Assembly (NCBI GenBank): GCA_023376005.1 | Contig: CM042181.1 | Span: 1,839,133 to 1,903,132 of the forward strand | Origin: Doryteuthis pealeii | Taxonomy: Eukaryota > Mollusca > Cephalopoda > Myopsida > Loliginidae | Direction of reading: 5' to 3' | DNA: 64,000 bases | Part shown: positions 42,016 through 53,931 of the stretch, piece by piece | How the letters are laid out: each line of letters begins with the position of its first letter | How positions within the stretch are numbered: the first letter of the stretch is position 1 | Translations under genes and position numbers: made by a program | The notes under the pieces: model-generated | What the model was told of the DNA's origin: nothing | Seen by the model: only the letters and a program-made list of their open reading frames with translations | The model's database searches: none

Positions 42016-42676
42016 AATACAACAACATTGTCGGGGAATTGGAAAGTCTTCTAGACATCCTTTACGTCTTGCATTCCAGGGTCTTCTGGTCGTTGAAGGA
42101 TCATGGGATAGAAATAACAGAATCTATATGCAGCTAGTTCTACAGAACGGCACTGAATTGCCGAAAAGGTAGACCTATGAGAAGGTAAACAGTTTGGTCG
42201 ATCTATCCAGGACATGCCACCAGCGCTTTTTGGGGACATTTGTCGTTCTTTGGAGTGTATTTCTCTGCAATTGCCAAACACAGCGGTCATCAATCTTTTC
42301 TGAAACGGCGGTTTTGGCAATCTTCAATAATAAGCGCGGACAGCTGTGAAATTGTGGTATACGTGAATAACATTACAGGATATCCTATTTGTGGATAAGA
42401 TATTAATTCCGATACTGGTGGCATGTTTTCTGAACATGACAGCGACAAGCAAAACTAAGCTATTGTTCACCCCGTTTTTCGACGCAAATTTAGAGCCGAA
42501 GTTAAAAAGGTTTATCAAAGAGATATCGACTCATGAAATATCAGTTCTATTGCACCGCACTGTTATGATAGAGCAGAAACCAGTGAAATCGGTTGAGCTC
42601 CTTCGATTCCTTCTTGAATCTGGAGCTGACATCAAATCCAGAGACAACGCGATATACCAGTCTGTATGTTCTTGAG
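42016..42676 (+). pseudogene. FEM-1-like pseudogene, mid to C-terminal part
   Basis: The plus strand, across frameshifts, gives GELESLLD, then LAFQGLLVVEGSWDRNNRIY and MQLVLQN (compare LAYQCILVVERILGRNNRLYMQ), later LVACFLNMTATSK, KRFIKEISTHEISVLLHRT and KSVELLRFLLESGADIKSRD. About half of the protein is recognisable. It ends near the SGAD ankyrin and is followed by a Helitron. It lies directly at the edge of the pyrimidine-rich island, on the opposite strand to genes A-C. Confidence 0.8.
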
Positions 42677-42758
42677 TATGTGCTAAAATAATCTCAAGAA
42701 GTCTGCTTTTTGCTGTCGGATGGTCCTAGTTTGAACAGAAGTTTTTCTCACTATAGAC

Positions 42759-43386
42759 ATTTATTATAATGGAGATTGTGTTGTTTTCTCTGTAACCGAA
42801 ACTATATTACTACTCAAGTCACAATTTCCCTTCGTATTTACATCATATCTATGATTTTATTTTATTTAAACCTCAAGTTATTAATAAAATTGATTCACCT
42901 TTTTTATTAGTGTTTTATCCATTATCTACATCATCATAGCTGATTAGTATATACAAAAATAGCGTTTACAGTGTGAATGGGAAGGCTAATTTGCATATTG
43001 AATTTAAAATGTGTTGTTTTAAATATGGCTTAGTATTGATGTCTAATGTTTGTTTTATTTTAATGAATATAAAAAAGCAAAAAAATCTCTTCAATGAATC
43101 TTAAATGAAATCCATTCAAAAGAAAAAATAAGTGAATTTTATTCTTTATTTCCTAATTTAACTAAATAGTTAAATTAGAAAATTTACCAATGAAAAAGAC
43201 GGAGTAACGGAAAATATGGAAGAGTTGTTTCAAAGTTGTTCTATTATTCAATCATACCCCCTCTGTTTCCAAAATCTTTTTATCTGCATTCTTATTCATT
43301 TCATTAGCCTTTCTATATTTAATATCATAAGTTATTATTATATTAAAAACTTAAATATTGCACCCGGAGGGTGCTATATGTGCTAG
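42759..43386 (+). mobile_element. Non-autonomous Helitron, family A, copy 6 (diverged)
   Basis: Full-length but diverged: 5' TTATTATAATGGAGATTGTG, 3' hairpin GCACCC-GGA-GGGTGC and a GCTAG end followed by T. Many single-base indels. Confidence 0.75.
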
Positions 43387-43430
43387 TATAGTATATAGAT
43401 ATATATATATAATATATATATATATATAAG

Positions 43431-43906
43431 GTAATTTATGAGGAAGTGCGTCACGGTCTCCTGCTCAAAGTTGCTGCCCGGTGACTATTAAAAATAACAA
43501 CCCAGCTCGGTCTATTCAAAACTATCATCTATCTTCTATCTCATTTGTTTCATTTTACTAGATTACTTTAAAATACTAAGATTTTTTAATCATGTTTGTT
43601 TAATGCCTTGTTTTTAGTTTAAATAAACAAGAATTACGACAAAAAAAAGACCCCCCCCCCAAATACATTTACTTGTCGAAAATATAATATCTCCATTTGT
43701 TCGTATCTATCTATATTATTTGTTTGTTTATCTACTCTATCTCAGTCTATCAAAACTATATATCCATCTTTCATATCTAAACTTTAAAAGAATTACGACA
43801 AACTACGATAAATAAACAATTACGACGAGCTGGGGTTGTTTTATTTTGATAGTCACCGGGTAAGCGGTTTTGAGGGGGAGACCGGGACCCACTTACTCAA
43901 AATTAC
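43431..43906. mobile_element. MITE with about 75-bp terminal inverted repeats
   Basis: Left arm GTAATTT...GGTCTCC...CCCGGTGACTAT...CCCAGCTCG is mirrored at the right end. The interior is AT-rich with a C run near 43650. No coding capacity. An AT microsatellite (43391-43429) separates it from the Helitron. Confidence 0.75.
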
Positions 43907-44009
43907 TAATAATATATATATAGTGACCATAATGATGGGACAGCATTTAAATGCTATTTCCCATATTACAAAAACGACACACAGTACTAAGTATATTTAT
44001 TACTGAACT

Positions 44010-44200
44010 GATACACAGGAATTTTTTATATAGATCAAAGTTGAATATTATATCTTTGAGATGGTCAAATCATGACGAAAACATCGAGAGCTCGATTTCT
44101 CATATCACGTTAAGTGTGGTTCAGCATATCAGCTGGAATATGCTGTTATCTCTCTACGGATGCCTTCTTTTAGTTCCGCTGTCGTGTGGGGCCTGTTTTG
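44010..44200 (-). pseudogene. Tc1-mariner-type transposase C-terminal fragment (left arm)
   Basis: Mirror of 63800-63985, where the frame is cleaner. The C-terminal helix with IPADMLNHTLRDMRNRALEC and HDGDHLKDI is typical of the last exon-less segment of IS630-Tc1-mariner transposases. The flanking GTTCCGCTGT / ACAGCGGAAC inverted pair forms a hairpin with an adjacent partial copy. Confidence 0.6.
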
Positions 44201-44633
44201 TGTATACCTGATCTTTCAGTTAACCTCCACACAACAGCGGAACTGAACGAAAGCATAAGGAGATTGACATAATATAAAACATCGTTAATTTCCACATATC
44301 GATTTGACTATCATTACTCGTTTGGATGGTTTTTTTTCCCGGATCTTACAAAATAGCTGATACAGGATCGAGTCAACTTGATGTGTTTAATATTATTAAA
44401 TATTTTTTTTATATCTAAGTTATGAAATCTTTTTCACACATAAAGTCAAACTTATAAAAACGAAACTATTATGTGTTCTAAATATAATAAATTATTAAAT
44501 ACATTTCTTAAAAGAATACAATAAGTTAGACCTTACAAGTTTTTGTAGAATTTTAATGTGTTGGCGGCATATAATTATATCATGTGTTTTAAATTTGTTT
44601 TAAATATTTGATATCAATTTTTTAAAATCAATA

Positions 44634-45840
44634 TGCATTCTTATAGTAAAATAATTTCTAATGTATTTTTATAGCAAAAAATCATATCCAATGCATTTTT
44701 ATAGTAAAAATCATTTCCAATGTATTTTCATAATATTTCTAATGCATTTTTATAGTAAAAATTTATTCCCAATGTATTTTAATAGAAAAAATCCTTTCCA
44801 ACGCATTTTTAAGTTAAAAAAATCATTCCAATGCATTTTCATAATAAAAAATCATTTCAATGCATTTCATAAATAAAAATCATTTCCAATGCATTTTCAT
44901 AAAAAAATCATTTCCAATGCATTTTTCATAATAAAAATCATTTCCAATGCATTTTATATAAAAATCATTTCAATGCATTTTTTATCATTTTATAAAAAAT
45001 CAATTTCCAATGCATTTTCATAATAAAAAAATCATTTCCAATGCATTTTCATAATAAAAATCATTTGCAATGCATTAAAAAAAAAAAAATTATTTCCAAT
45101 GAATTTTTATAGTAAAATCATTTCCAATGAATTTTTATAGTATAAAATAATTTCCAATGCATTTTCATAATAAAATAATTCCAATGCATTTTTATAGTAA
45201 AAATCATTTCCAATGCATTTTTATTAGTAAAAATCATTTCCAATGCATTTATAGTGCAATCATTTTATAGTAAAAACATTCCAATACATTTTTATAGTAA
45301 AAATCATAGCCAATGTATTTTCATAATAAAAATCATTTCTAATGCATTTTTATGGGAAAAAAATAATTCCCAATTCATTTTAATAGAAAAATCCTTCCAA
45401 TACATTTTATAATTAAAAATAATTTCCAATGCATTTTCATAATAAAAATAATTCCAATGCATTTTTATAGTAAAAATTATTTCCAATGTATTTCATAGTA
45501 GAAATAATTTCCAATGATTTTTTATAGTAGAAATCATTTCCAATGCATTTTTATAGTAAAATCATTTTGCATTTTTATAGTAAAATCATTTCAATGCATT
45601 TTATTCATTTCCAGCATTTTTATAGTAAAAATCATTTCCAATGCATTTTTTAAGTAAAAATCATTTCCAATGCATTTTTATAGTAAAAATCATTTCCAAT
45701 GCATTTTTATAGTAAAAATCATTTCCAATGCAGTTATAAGTAATAAATCATTTCCATGCATATTTTGTAAAAATAATTTCCAATGCATTTTTATAGTAAA
45801 AAAACTATTTCCAATGCATTTTTATAGAAATATTATTAAA
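44634..45840. repeat. 29-bp satellite array, left arm block 1
   Basis: About 40 degenerate copies of ATGCATTTTTATAGTAAAAA plus TCATTTCCA. Single-base indels are frequent. Open frames reading HFYSKNHFQCIF are just the translated repeat. Confidence 0.92.
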
Positions 45841-46207
45841 TACCTTTATTAAAAGACAAAAAAAAAATGCCTTGGTTAAGATGAAAAATATCAACCCGGA
45901 CCTTACAAAGTATCCATTGAATTTTTAATGCATTACCTACAGATAATTATATAACATATTAAACTAATATTTTTTATCTCACAAAATCGCTGATACAGGT
46001 TCGAGTCGGCATGATCTCTCTCACTCTTTTTTCTCTTACACATAATGTAAATACATAAAAAAACGAAAATATTATTTGTTGAATTTTTAAATGCATTTCT
46101 TAAGAGAAAAAGAACATCAACCCATACCTTATAAGATATCAGTGGGAATTTGTAATGTGTTATCTACATACAATTATATAATTCTAAATCTCTGGCTGGT
46201 TTACCGT
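45841..46207 (+). other. FEM-1-like 3'-flank sequence between satellite blocks
   Basis: Contains the AACCCGGACCTTACAAAGTA, CACAAAATCGCTGATACAGG and TTCGAGTCGGCATGAT blocks of the family 3' flank, in plus orientation, but no coding tail. Confidence 0.5.
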
Positions 46208-47035
46208 TAGATAATCAATATGCATTTTTATTGTAAAAATCATTTCCAATGCATTTTATTGTAAAATCATTTAATGCATTTTTATATAAAAAATCAATTC
46301 CAATGCATTTTTATAGTTAAAAATCAATTCCAATTGCATTTTTAATAGTTAAAAATCAATTTCAATGCATTTTTATAGTTAAATCAATTCCAATGCATTT
46401 TTATAGTTAAAAATCAATTCCAATGCATTTTTTAAGTTAAAAATCAATTCCAATGCATTTTTTAGTTAAAAAATCATATTCCAATGCATTTTTATAGTTA
46501 AAATCATTTCCAATGCATTTTTTATAGTAAAATCATATCCAATGTATTTTCATAATAAAAATCATTTCTAATGCATTTTTATGGTAAAAAATAATTTCCA
46601 ATACATTTTTATAGTAAAAATCATATCCAATGCATTTTTATAGTTAAAAATCATTTCCAATGGATTTTTCATAGTCAAAAATCATTTCCAATGCATTTTT
46701 ATACTAAATCATTTCCAATGCATTTTTATACTAAATATCATTAATGCATTTTTATACTAAATATCATTTCCAATGCATTTTTATATTAAATATCATTTCC
46801 AGTGCATTTTTATACTAAATATCATTTCCAATGCATTTTTATACTAAATATCATTTCCAATGCATTTTTATACTAAATATCATTTCCAGTGCATTTTTAT
46901 ACTAAATATCATTTCCAGTGCATTTTATACTAAATATCATTTCCAATGCATCTTTATACTAAATATCATTTCCATGCATCTTTATACTAATATACATTTC
47001 CAATGCATCTTTATACTAAATATCATTTCCAATGT
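46208..47035. repeat. 29-bp satellite array, left arm block 2
   Basis: Same satellite in two subtypes: a TATAGTTAAAAATCA subtype, then from about 46700 a TATACTAAATATCA subtype. The subtypes are in homogeneous runs, showing local amplification. Confidence 0.92.
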
Positions 47036-47059
47036 TATCTACATACAATTATATAATTC

Positions 47060-47210
47060 TAAAGCTCTGGCTGGTATACGGTAGGGACACCGTTAAATTA
47101 CTCCGGAAACACACCGAGGCTTCGCGTGCCTAACCTCTGAAGAAATTCTGGACAGTGAAATCCCGTACGAGTGAATTTTACCCAAGATAATAGACATTTA
47201 GTTCCACAAA
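47060..47210 (+). pseudogene. FEM-1-like C-terminal tail, left arm
   Basis: The plus strand reads ITPETHRGFACLTSEEILDS then EIPYE, a stop, ILPKIIDI, a stop, FHK. Aligned to genes A and C, every landmark of the last 50 residues is present, interrupted by stops. Confidence 0.85.
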
Positions 47211-47225
47211 AATACCCGGCATAGG

Positions 47226-47545
47226 CTAAAAGTGCTTTACTTTTTTAAAATCCATTGAATGACTGCATTGTATCTCTGCCATGTAAAATTCTGTTGACTG
47301 TTCTTTGAGCCATTTCTTCACTACAGATTTCACTTCCTCTTCACTGGAATAATGTTTGACTCTCATACCCTCTTTCATGAGGCGAAGAAAGAGGGTTTGG
47401 GAGGCAAACATTATTCCAGTGATGAGGAAGGAAAATCTGTAGTGAAGATGTGGCTCAATAATTTTTACGGAACGATTAAGATAAAATGGAAAAAAAAGAG
47501 TACACTGGTAATCCTTAACTTTTTCCACGTAAATTCCTACCATAA
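47226..47545 (-). pseudogene. mariner transposase C-terminal fold-back pair
   Basis: Two partial copies of a mariner transposase C-terminus face each other around about 47385. The minus strand carries KHYSSEEEVKSVVKKWLKEQ then STEFYMAEIQ. The plus strand carries LGGKHYSSDEEGKSVVKMWL. The GGKHYSSDEEVK and FY motifs are typical of DD34D mariner ends, and GIYVEKVKD at the other side resembles the last codons. Dead fragments. Confidence 0.75.
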
Positions 47546-48495
47546 AATAAACTCAACCCTCATGTTATGTCAGTGTTTTTGCAATAGAAGAAATACCAAA
47601 GCCGGCCAGAAGAGAAGACGACTAGAAGTAAGAAGTAATGAAGGGTATACAACATATATCGATTTGGTACCGTGAAAACCTCAGTATGCAATAGGAATGC
47701 TTGATATCATTGTGTGAAAAACAAAAAGCTCTTAAGCAACTACACAAAAAATATGAATTTAAATATTCAATGAATGTAATTCCCTAACCTCTAGGTATGA
47801 CGTGATCATAGATGCGTTGAGATGCCATTAAAATCAATCAATGCTGGGTTAGTGATTATCTTGTGTCGCTTAATCACCGAATTCTTATTTCTTATGAGTG
47901 TCGTCCGCTCAGTTAGATAATGGACCATTCCGTTTTTTAGAAAGAAAGAAAGTGAAGCAAAAAGACATGCTGCACAGAAAAATACAAAGATGCGTTTTAT
48001 TTTTCTCGCACCCGTTATTTTACAATACTAAATAGATTTTATTTATTTATTTTAACATTCACTTCAATGTGTATATTCTAAAAGTTTTTATTTTGTGAGA
48101 ATGGTTAGTTTTAAAGTGGGGGCTCCTTTTGTTGTTGTTTTTTCTTTTTTTTTGGGGGGGGGGAGCTTTGATACTCTAAAATAAAAACGACAGATTTTAA
48201 TACATCGTCGACGAAAAAAAAACAAAATTACGGTCATAAAAGAAGGATCCAATTTATGTCTAAATTGTAAAACGAACCCCCACTTTAAAACTAACCATTC
48301 TCACAAAATAAAAACTTTTAGAATATGCACATTGAAGTGAATATTAAAATGAATAAATAAAATATATTTAGTATTGTAAAATAACGGGTGCAAGAAAAAT
48401 AAAACATTTATTGCAAAACATGGACATAAAATGAGGGTTGAGTTTATTTTATGGTAGGAATTTACGAGGAAATAGTTAAGGATTACAAAAAAATC
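47500..48495. mobile_element. Nested palindromic elements, left arm
   Basis: Outer inverted repeats at about 47505-47575 and 48425-48495 (CCTACCATAAAATAAACTCA). Inner inverted repeats of about 130 bp at 47990-48130 and 48265-48410 (CGCACCCGTTATTTTACAAT, GAGAATGGTTAGTTTTAAAG). MITE-like, no coding capacity. Confidence 0.7.
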
Positions 48496-48599
48496 TACCT
48501 AGCTCCGAAATAAGAATTAGCCAATGAGATTACTGAACGAAAATCGTTTGGGGACTGTGGCCAACGGGTGTCTTTACTCATTTGGTTAATTTTTGGTAT

Positions 48600-50335
48600 C
48601 TCCCAAAATAGCCGATAGAGGTTCGAGTCGACATTATATTTTAATATTGTGATATAGTTCTTTATTTAAGTCACTATATCTTGTTTAACACGCAACACAA
48701 ATTTATAACAAATCTTATTTATACTAAATATAATAAATTATTAAATGCCTTCTTTTAACAAAAAAGATAAACCCAGACCTTACAAAATATCAGAATTTTT
48801 AAGGTGTTACCTAAATATAATTATATAATTTCTCAGATCTGGCCGCTAGGGGCTCAAATAACACCTCGAAGATAGAGGTTATGGTCGCCTTCTTTATTGG
48901 GATATAGTTTTTATTTTTTTTATTTAAGTCACTATATCTCTTTAACGCGTAATACAAATTTATAAAAACGAAACTTATTTATTCTAAATATAACAAATTT
49001 CGAACAATGGAATAACGTATGAACGAATTCTATCTGATATAATAGAAATAATTGTATCGAGCTACCGAAGTAACAACTTATGTGAGCATTCTACCAGAGG
49101 TAATAGAAAATGTCGTTAATTTTAACAAATAAATTTAAGTATCGTTTCTAGTTTGAAGGATTTTTCGTATCTCACAAATTAGCTGATAAAGGTTAAATTT
49201 GACAAGTTTTTTTATATTATGATATAGTTTTTATTCAAGTCACTATATCTCTTTTTAATACGTAATACACATTTACAAAAATAAAATTATTATTTATTCT
49301 AAATATAATACATTTATAAATGATTTTCTTAAGAGCAAAATATCAACCAGGACCTTACAAAGTATCAGAATTTGTAATGTGTTACCTAAATATAATTATA
49401 CAATTTCACAGATCTGGCCGCTATACCGTAGGGGCTCAAATGACACACCGAAGCATAGAGTGCTTAGCTACTGAAGAATTTTTGAACAATAAAGTAACCA
49501 CTTATGTGGGCATTCTGAGGTAATAGAAAATACCGTTAATTTTAACAAATAAATTTCAGTGTCCTTTCTAGTTTGGACGATTTTTCGTATCTCACAAAAT
49601 AGCTGATACAAGTTAGTCAACTTTCTTTTTATATTATGATATGGTTTTATTTTATTTTATTTAAGTCACAATATCTCTTTAACACGGAATACATATTTAT
49701 AAAAAGTAAACTTATCTATTCTAAATATAATAAATAAGAAATTTCGGACAATGAAATAACGTATGAATGAATTCTGTCTGGGATAATTGAAATCATTGTG
49801 TCGAGCTACTGAAGTAACGACATATGTGGACATTCTACCAGAAGTAATAAAAATGCCGTTCATTTTAACAAATAAATTCCAGTGTCCTTTCTTGTTTGGA
49901 GGATTTTTCGTATCTCACAAAATAACTGATACAGGTTAAATTTGACATGATTTTATATTATGATATAGTTTTTATTTAAGTCACTATATCTTTTTAACAC
50001 ATAATGCAAATTTACAAAAATAAAATTATTATTTATTCTAAATATAATACATTTATAAATGATTTTCTTAAGAGCAAAATATCAACCAGGACCTTACAAA
50101 GTATCAGAATTTTTAATGTGTTTACTACATATAATTATATAATTTCCCAGATCTAGCCGCTATACTGTAGGGGCTCAAATATCACCCTGAAGCATAGATT
50201 GCCTAGCTACTGAAGAAATTTTGAACAATAAAGTAACCACGTATGTGGGCATTCTATCTGAGGTAATAGAAAATGCCGTTAATTTTAACAAATAAATTCC
50301 AGTGTCCTTTCTAGTTTGGACGATTTTTCGTATCT
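48600..50335 (+). repeat. Array of FEM-1-like 3' ends, left arm
   Basis: Repeated modules, each with the 3' flank (TATAGTTTTTATTTAAGTCA, ACCTTACAAAGTATCAGAAT) and a coding tail. Tails are readable at 49400-49545 (CLATEEFLNNKVTTYVGIL) and 50130-50305, and degraded ones near 48830-48925, 49010-49130 and 49740-49875. At least four tails are present with no matching upstream coding parts. Confidence 0.8.
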
Positions 50336-50340
50336 AATTA

Positions 50341-51401
50341 TTAATACTGTTAACTATGTCTACATAGTATTTACCGCGTACCCCACTTGTACGGGTCAGG
50401 CACAAAGTCCCTATTAACGTGAGACCACCCACAAGCCGAAGCTCATGGAGTGGCAGGTGAAAAATTGCGTTGATCCCGTCGGCATTCCCCCTCAAGGGGG
50501 CGCCTCAGGCACTGGGCAATAAACCCAGCCCTGCCCCTTTAAATCAAGGGGGCAGGTATTGCCTGGGGGGATAGCCCTCTGGGATCGACGCTATTAACTC
50601 GTAAAGATCCTGGGCCGAAGCCACTGGACCCCCAGCGTTGGCCAGGTCTACATGATATTTACCGCGTACCCCACTTGTACGGGTCAGGCACAAAGTCCCT
50701 ATTAACGTGGGACCACCCACAAGCCGAGACTCATGGGGTGGCAGGTGAAAAATTGCGCTGATCCCGTCGGCATTCCCCCTCAGGGGGGCGCCTCAGGCAC
50801 TGGGCAATAAACCCAGCCCTGCCCCTTTAAATCAAGGGGGCAGGTGTTGCCTGGGGGGATAGCCCCCTGGGATCGACGCCGTTAATTATAGCACTCCCCA
50901 CCCATTGGGCGGGGCTACATACTGACAACGTGCAATTATATTTATATATACAACAAAATAGCGGTTTACAGTGTGAACGGAAAGGCTAATTTGCATATTA
51001 ATATTAAAAAATCGAATTTAATAAATATGTGCTTAGTATTATTGATTTCTAACCGTTTGGTTTTATTTTAATGAATATAAGCAAAAATCTCTTCAATGAA
51101 TCTTAAATGAAATCCATTAACAAGATAAAATAACTGTCATTTTATTCTTTACTTCCTCTTATAACTAAATACTTAAATTAGAAAAAATAACAATGAAAGA
51201 CGAGAGTGATGGAAGAGTAAGTTTCAGTTGTTCCATTTCTTATTATACTCCCTCTGTTTCAAATCTTTTATTATACTCCCTCTGTTTCAAATCTTTTTAT
51301 CTGTATTCTTATTTAGTTTCATTAGCCTTTCTAATTTAATGCACTATTTTATTACATTAAAACTTAAATACTTGCACCCGGAGGGTGCATATATTTGCTA
51401 G
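50341..51401 (+). mobile_element. Helitron family A, 5'-truncated, carrying a family E insert
   Basis: Helitron sequence (50341-50367 and 50928-51401) is split by GC-rich family E DNA. The intact hairpin and CTAG end lie at 51375-51401. CTACATA occurs at both edges of the insert, consistent with a 7-bp target duplication. Confidence 0.75.
50368..50927. repeat. GC-rich repeat family E, two tandem copies
   Basis: Two direct copies of about 280 bp (50368-50647 and 50648-50927) with TACCGCGTACCCCACTTGTA and GGCACTGGGCAATAAACCCA. The mirrored right-arm segment (57255-57615) is much shorter and rearranged. Confidence 0.75.
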
Positions 51402-51438
51402 TATCAATAAAGATGAGGACAACAGATCGAAAAGCCTG

Positions 51439-52613
51439 ATCTTATGATAATGGAGATTTGATATACGTCTGTCTGTGACCTAAACTACGCCACTGTTTAC
51501 AGTATAATACCCCCAGGAATTGCGTCATTTTTTCAATGATCAATGAGTATTTAATTTATAGTATAAATCATTAATACATAGAATAAATCATATTTATTAA
51601 CGATGTCTCTATGAGAACTTAGAGTTAGCCTCAAAACAGCCCATGTTATTAGTGCGTTTAAAATCATGCAATGTGTCTTATACTTATTTAAAGTTAGCTT
51701 AGATGCGACACAAGGTCAAAAGTATGGGGCGCCCAATGAGAATCAAATGTTTCATACCATTCTCATTACTTTACTTCTTCTATTCTTCTTCTGTTCTTCT
51801 GACATCTTAAGTTCTTCTTGGTCTCTTCTAACGTCTGGACTTATCTTGGGGACTTCGTGTCTGGTCTTTCATTGGGGATTTCTCTTTATCAGAAGCCCTG
51901 TGTCATTGGTAGTTTTTAGATAATAACACAAGACTTCGATTTAACTTAGATCATATTTTATTCTCGAAATCCCCCACCAGACTACCTGCGCAGATTGAGT
52001 CGGAACGTGTATAACACGACTCACCACCGTCATGGTTTCTCACCGACTGACTAAAATATATTTCTAATCTAAACCGGAAGAGGGTCTTCTCCACCGATTC
52101 TCACGGTATCCACCGGAAGGAAGGATCAGGACAGGTCAAGCCTTGTCATTCAAATCCTTCAAGGCCGTGGGCTGCAGCTTATAACGGCCATTTTGATTTC
52201 TACACTATTGCACATAAATATTAGGTATCTAATAATTATGTAACACAAACTCACTACCAATTGTTTCCGAATTGAGTTTTCTAACCATTACACCAGGTGA
52301 GGTGCTCTGCAATGTGTCTTATATATCACTAAGAAATAAAGGTTTACATAATGTATGGTGTGGTTATTTTGCACACTGGTTTTAACAAAACCAAGTTTAA
52401 TAAATAATTATTGATCTCGAATATTATTATTTTATTCTCCAGAGTATCAAAATCAATATATTATTCTATAGAAATCAATTGAAATATAATTTAAATAAGT
52501 TTAATCTTTTTATATGCATTCTTATTTAATTTCGTTAGTCTTTTTAATTTAATATATTTCCTTATATTAGAAGTTTAATAGTTACGGCCGGAGGGTGCAT
52601 ATTCTTGATAGTA
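51439..52613 (+). mobile_element. Helitron-like family C, left arm
   Basis: Starts TCTTATGATAATGGAGATTT and ends with GGCCGGAGGGTGCATATTC then TTGATAG and T. It contains an inverted LTR (51908-52245) but not the TTAA MITE found in the copy at 37071-38477. Confidence 0.55.
51908..52245 (-). mobile_element. LTR copy 3, left arm
   Basis: Reverse complement of the LTR at 37437-37773, with the gag-like remnant next to it at 51700-51907. Confidence 0.7.
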
Positions 52614-52729
52614 ACAATAATATATATATACTTTTTTTTTTACTATTTGCAAATCGAATTTATAAACAATTTGATTCCCCATCAAGAATGAATAAAATAA
52701 AATATCTACGGCATAAAATGACTATCTGA

Positions 52730-52980
52730 TGGTGAGCTTCCAGTTTTGGAGGTTTGGGGAATATGGAGCACCCCTTCACCACCATTGCTCCCTTGTCCAC
52801 TCTGACCCGGAGTGGTAGTACCTGTTAGGGTCCCATCTATGGGTTAAATAGAACAATGTATTTGTAAAAAATATTGTATTATCCATTAAGAATGGATTTA
52901 TTTCAAAACTTTATCGGCATTAAGTGACCCACTGAGGTTGATATGCCGTAAAACAAAACAAAACAAACAAAACAATCAAA
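52730..52980 (-). mobile_element. LINE 3'-tail repeat, left arm
   Basis: GTACCTGTTAGGGTCCCATC, then TTGATATGCCGTAAAACAAA with an AAAC-rich tail. Mirror of 55235-55500. Confidence 0.6.
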
Positions 52981-53379
52981 TAAAATAAAACTAATCTAGA
53001 GTGAACAGACGGCAGTAAGGATCGAACTCATATAAACAGCATGGGAGTGTAGTTTTCAAACTATGACCTGTAAGCAGGAACCTGGTGACGAAATGCCTAA
53101 CTTGATTTTGGTCACACCTAGGCTTTTCTTTTAGATTTTAGTAATAAACGCCTATTTAATAAACCACATATATTTTTAACTTGTCATTTTTATATATTAA
53201 TATATTTTTATCCTTCACCGACGGATCAGGTACTGGCAACGTCTAGGTTTTTGAAGTTATTGTTGCTGTATTATCAACTTTTGAACTGTATGACTTACGC
53301 TATAGTTTAAGCAGCTCTTATTTTAAATTGTAACCCTTCCTGATTTCTAGTACCTTTCTATATTCATAAGATTTTTAGT

Positions 53380-53445
53380 TTTTAAACGCTCGATTTTATT
53401 GTTGAGGTAAAAGCAGTATATTACAGAAAACAAAAACGTTATAAA
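53380..53445 (+). promoter_or_regulatory. Duplicate FEM-1-like promoter, left arm
   Basis: Same TTTTTAAACGCTCGATTTTA to AAAACGTTATAAA block as upstream of gene C, pointing toward the palindrome axis. Confidence 0.5.
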
Positions 53446-53455
53446 ATGGCTGAAG
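53446..53455 (+). CDS. Orphan FEM-1-like exon 1, left arm
   Basis: ATGGCTGAAG followed by GTAAGTTA, identical to gene C. No exon 2 lies downstream on this strand: the sequence reaches a gag remnant and then flips into the right arm. It is probably a decapitated gene copy. Confidence 0.6.
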
Positions 53456-53931
53456 GTAAGTTACTTCCTAATTCTTTCCTTTCATTTAAATCTGGATTTG
53501 AAGACATTTAAAATATGTCTTCACTCGATTATTTGATTGCTATAAGGTTATCGTCGTCTCTCGTATATTATCTATAGTTAATAGAAAATATTTATTTTGT
53601 GATTTTTTAAAAAAAATCAACAAATCTCCTAAAAATGGTAATTTAAAAAAAATATAAAGTTAATTTATTTTAACATTTAAATAAAGTTGTCTCCTCTACA
53701 ACAGTGTAAACCTATTTAACGAAAATAAAATGTTAATTTTTGTTTGAACCAAAGATATATCTTTTTCTAGTGAACAAGTATACAATACTATCAGGCCTGT
53801 GGATATACCACCGTTTGATAAATTTACTTAAGAGCTAAATAGTTCAATATGTAAAAAGTATAATAATCTTGATTTAATTCTCTCTCATACTTTTTTCTTT
53901 TTCCTTCTTTTCATTATGTTCTATTGAAAAA

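Larger units (their letters stand above)
44004..53931 (+). repeat. Giant palindrome, left arm (about 9.9 kb)
   Basis: The whole stretch recurs as its reverse complement from 54284 to the window end. The order is mirrored throughout: transposase tail, satellite array, FEM-1-like tail, mariner fold-back, nested MITE, FEM-1-like 3' array, Helitron A with insert, Helitron C with LTR, LINE tail, promoter and exon 1. Arms differ mostly by short indels, with larger differences in the GC-rich insert and the satellite arrays. The outer end of the arm cannot be fixed because its partner leaves the window. Confidence 0.95.

Noticed and set aside
44661..47084. Frames reading HFYSKNHFQCIF and similar
   Set aside because: Direct translations of the 29-bp satellite, with frequent indels and no conserved frame.
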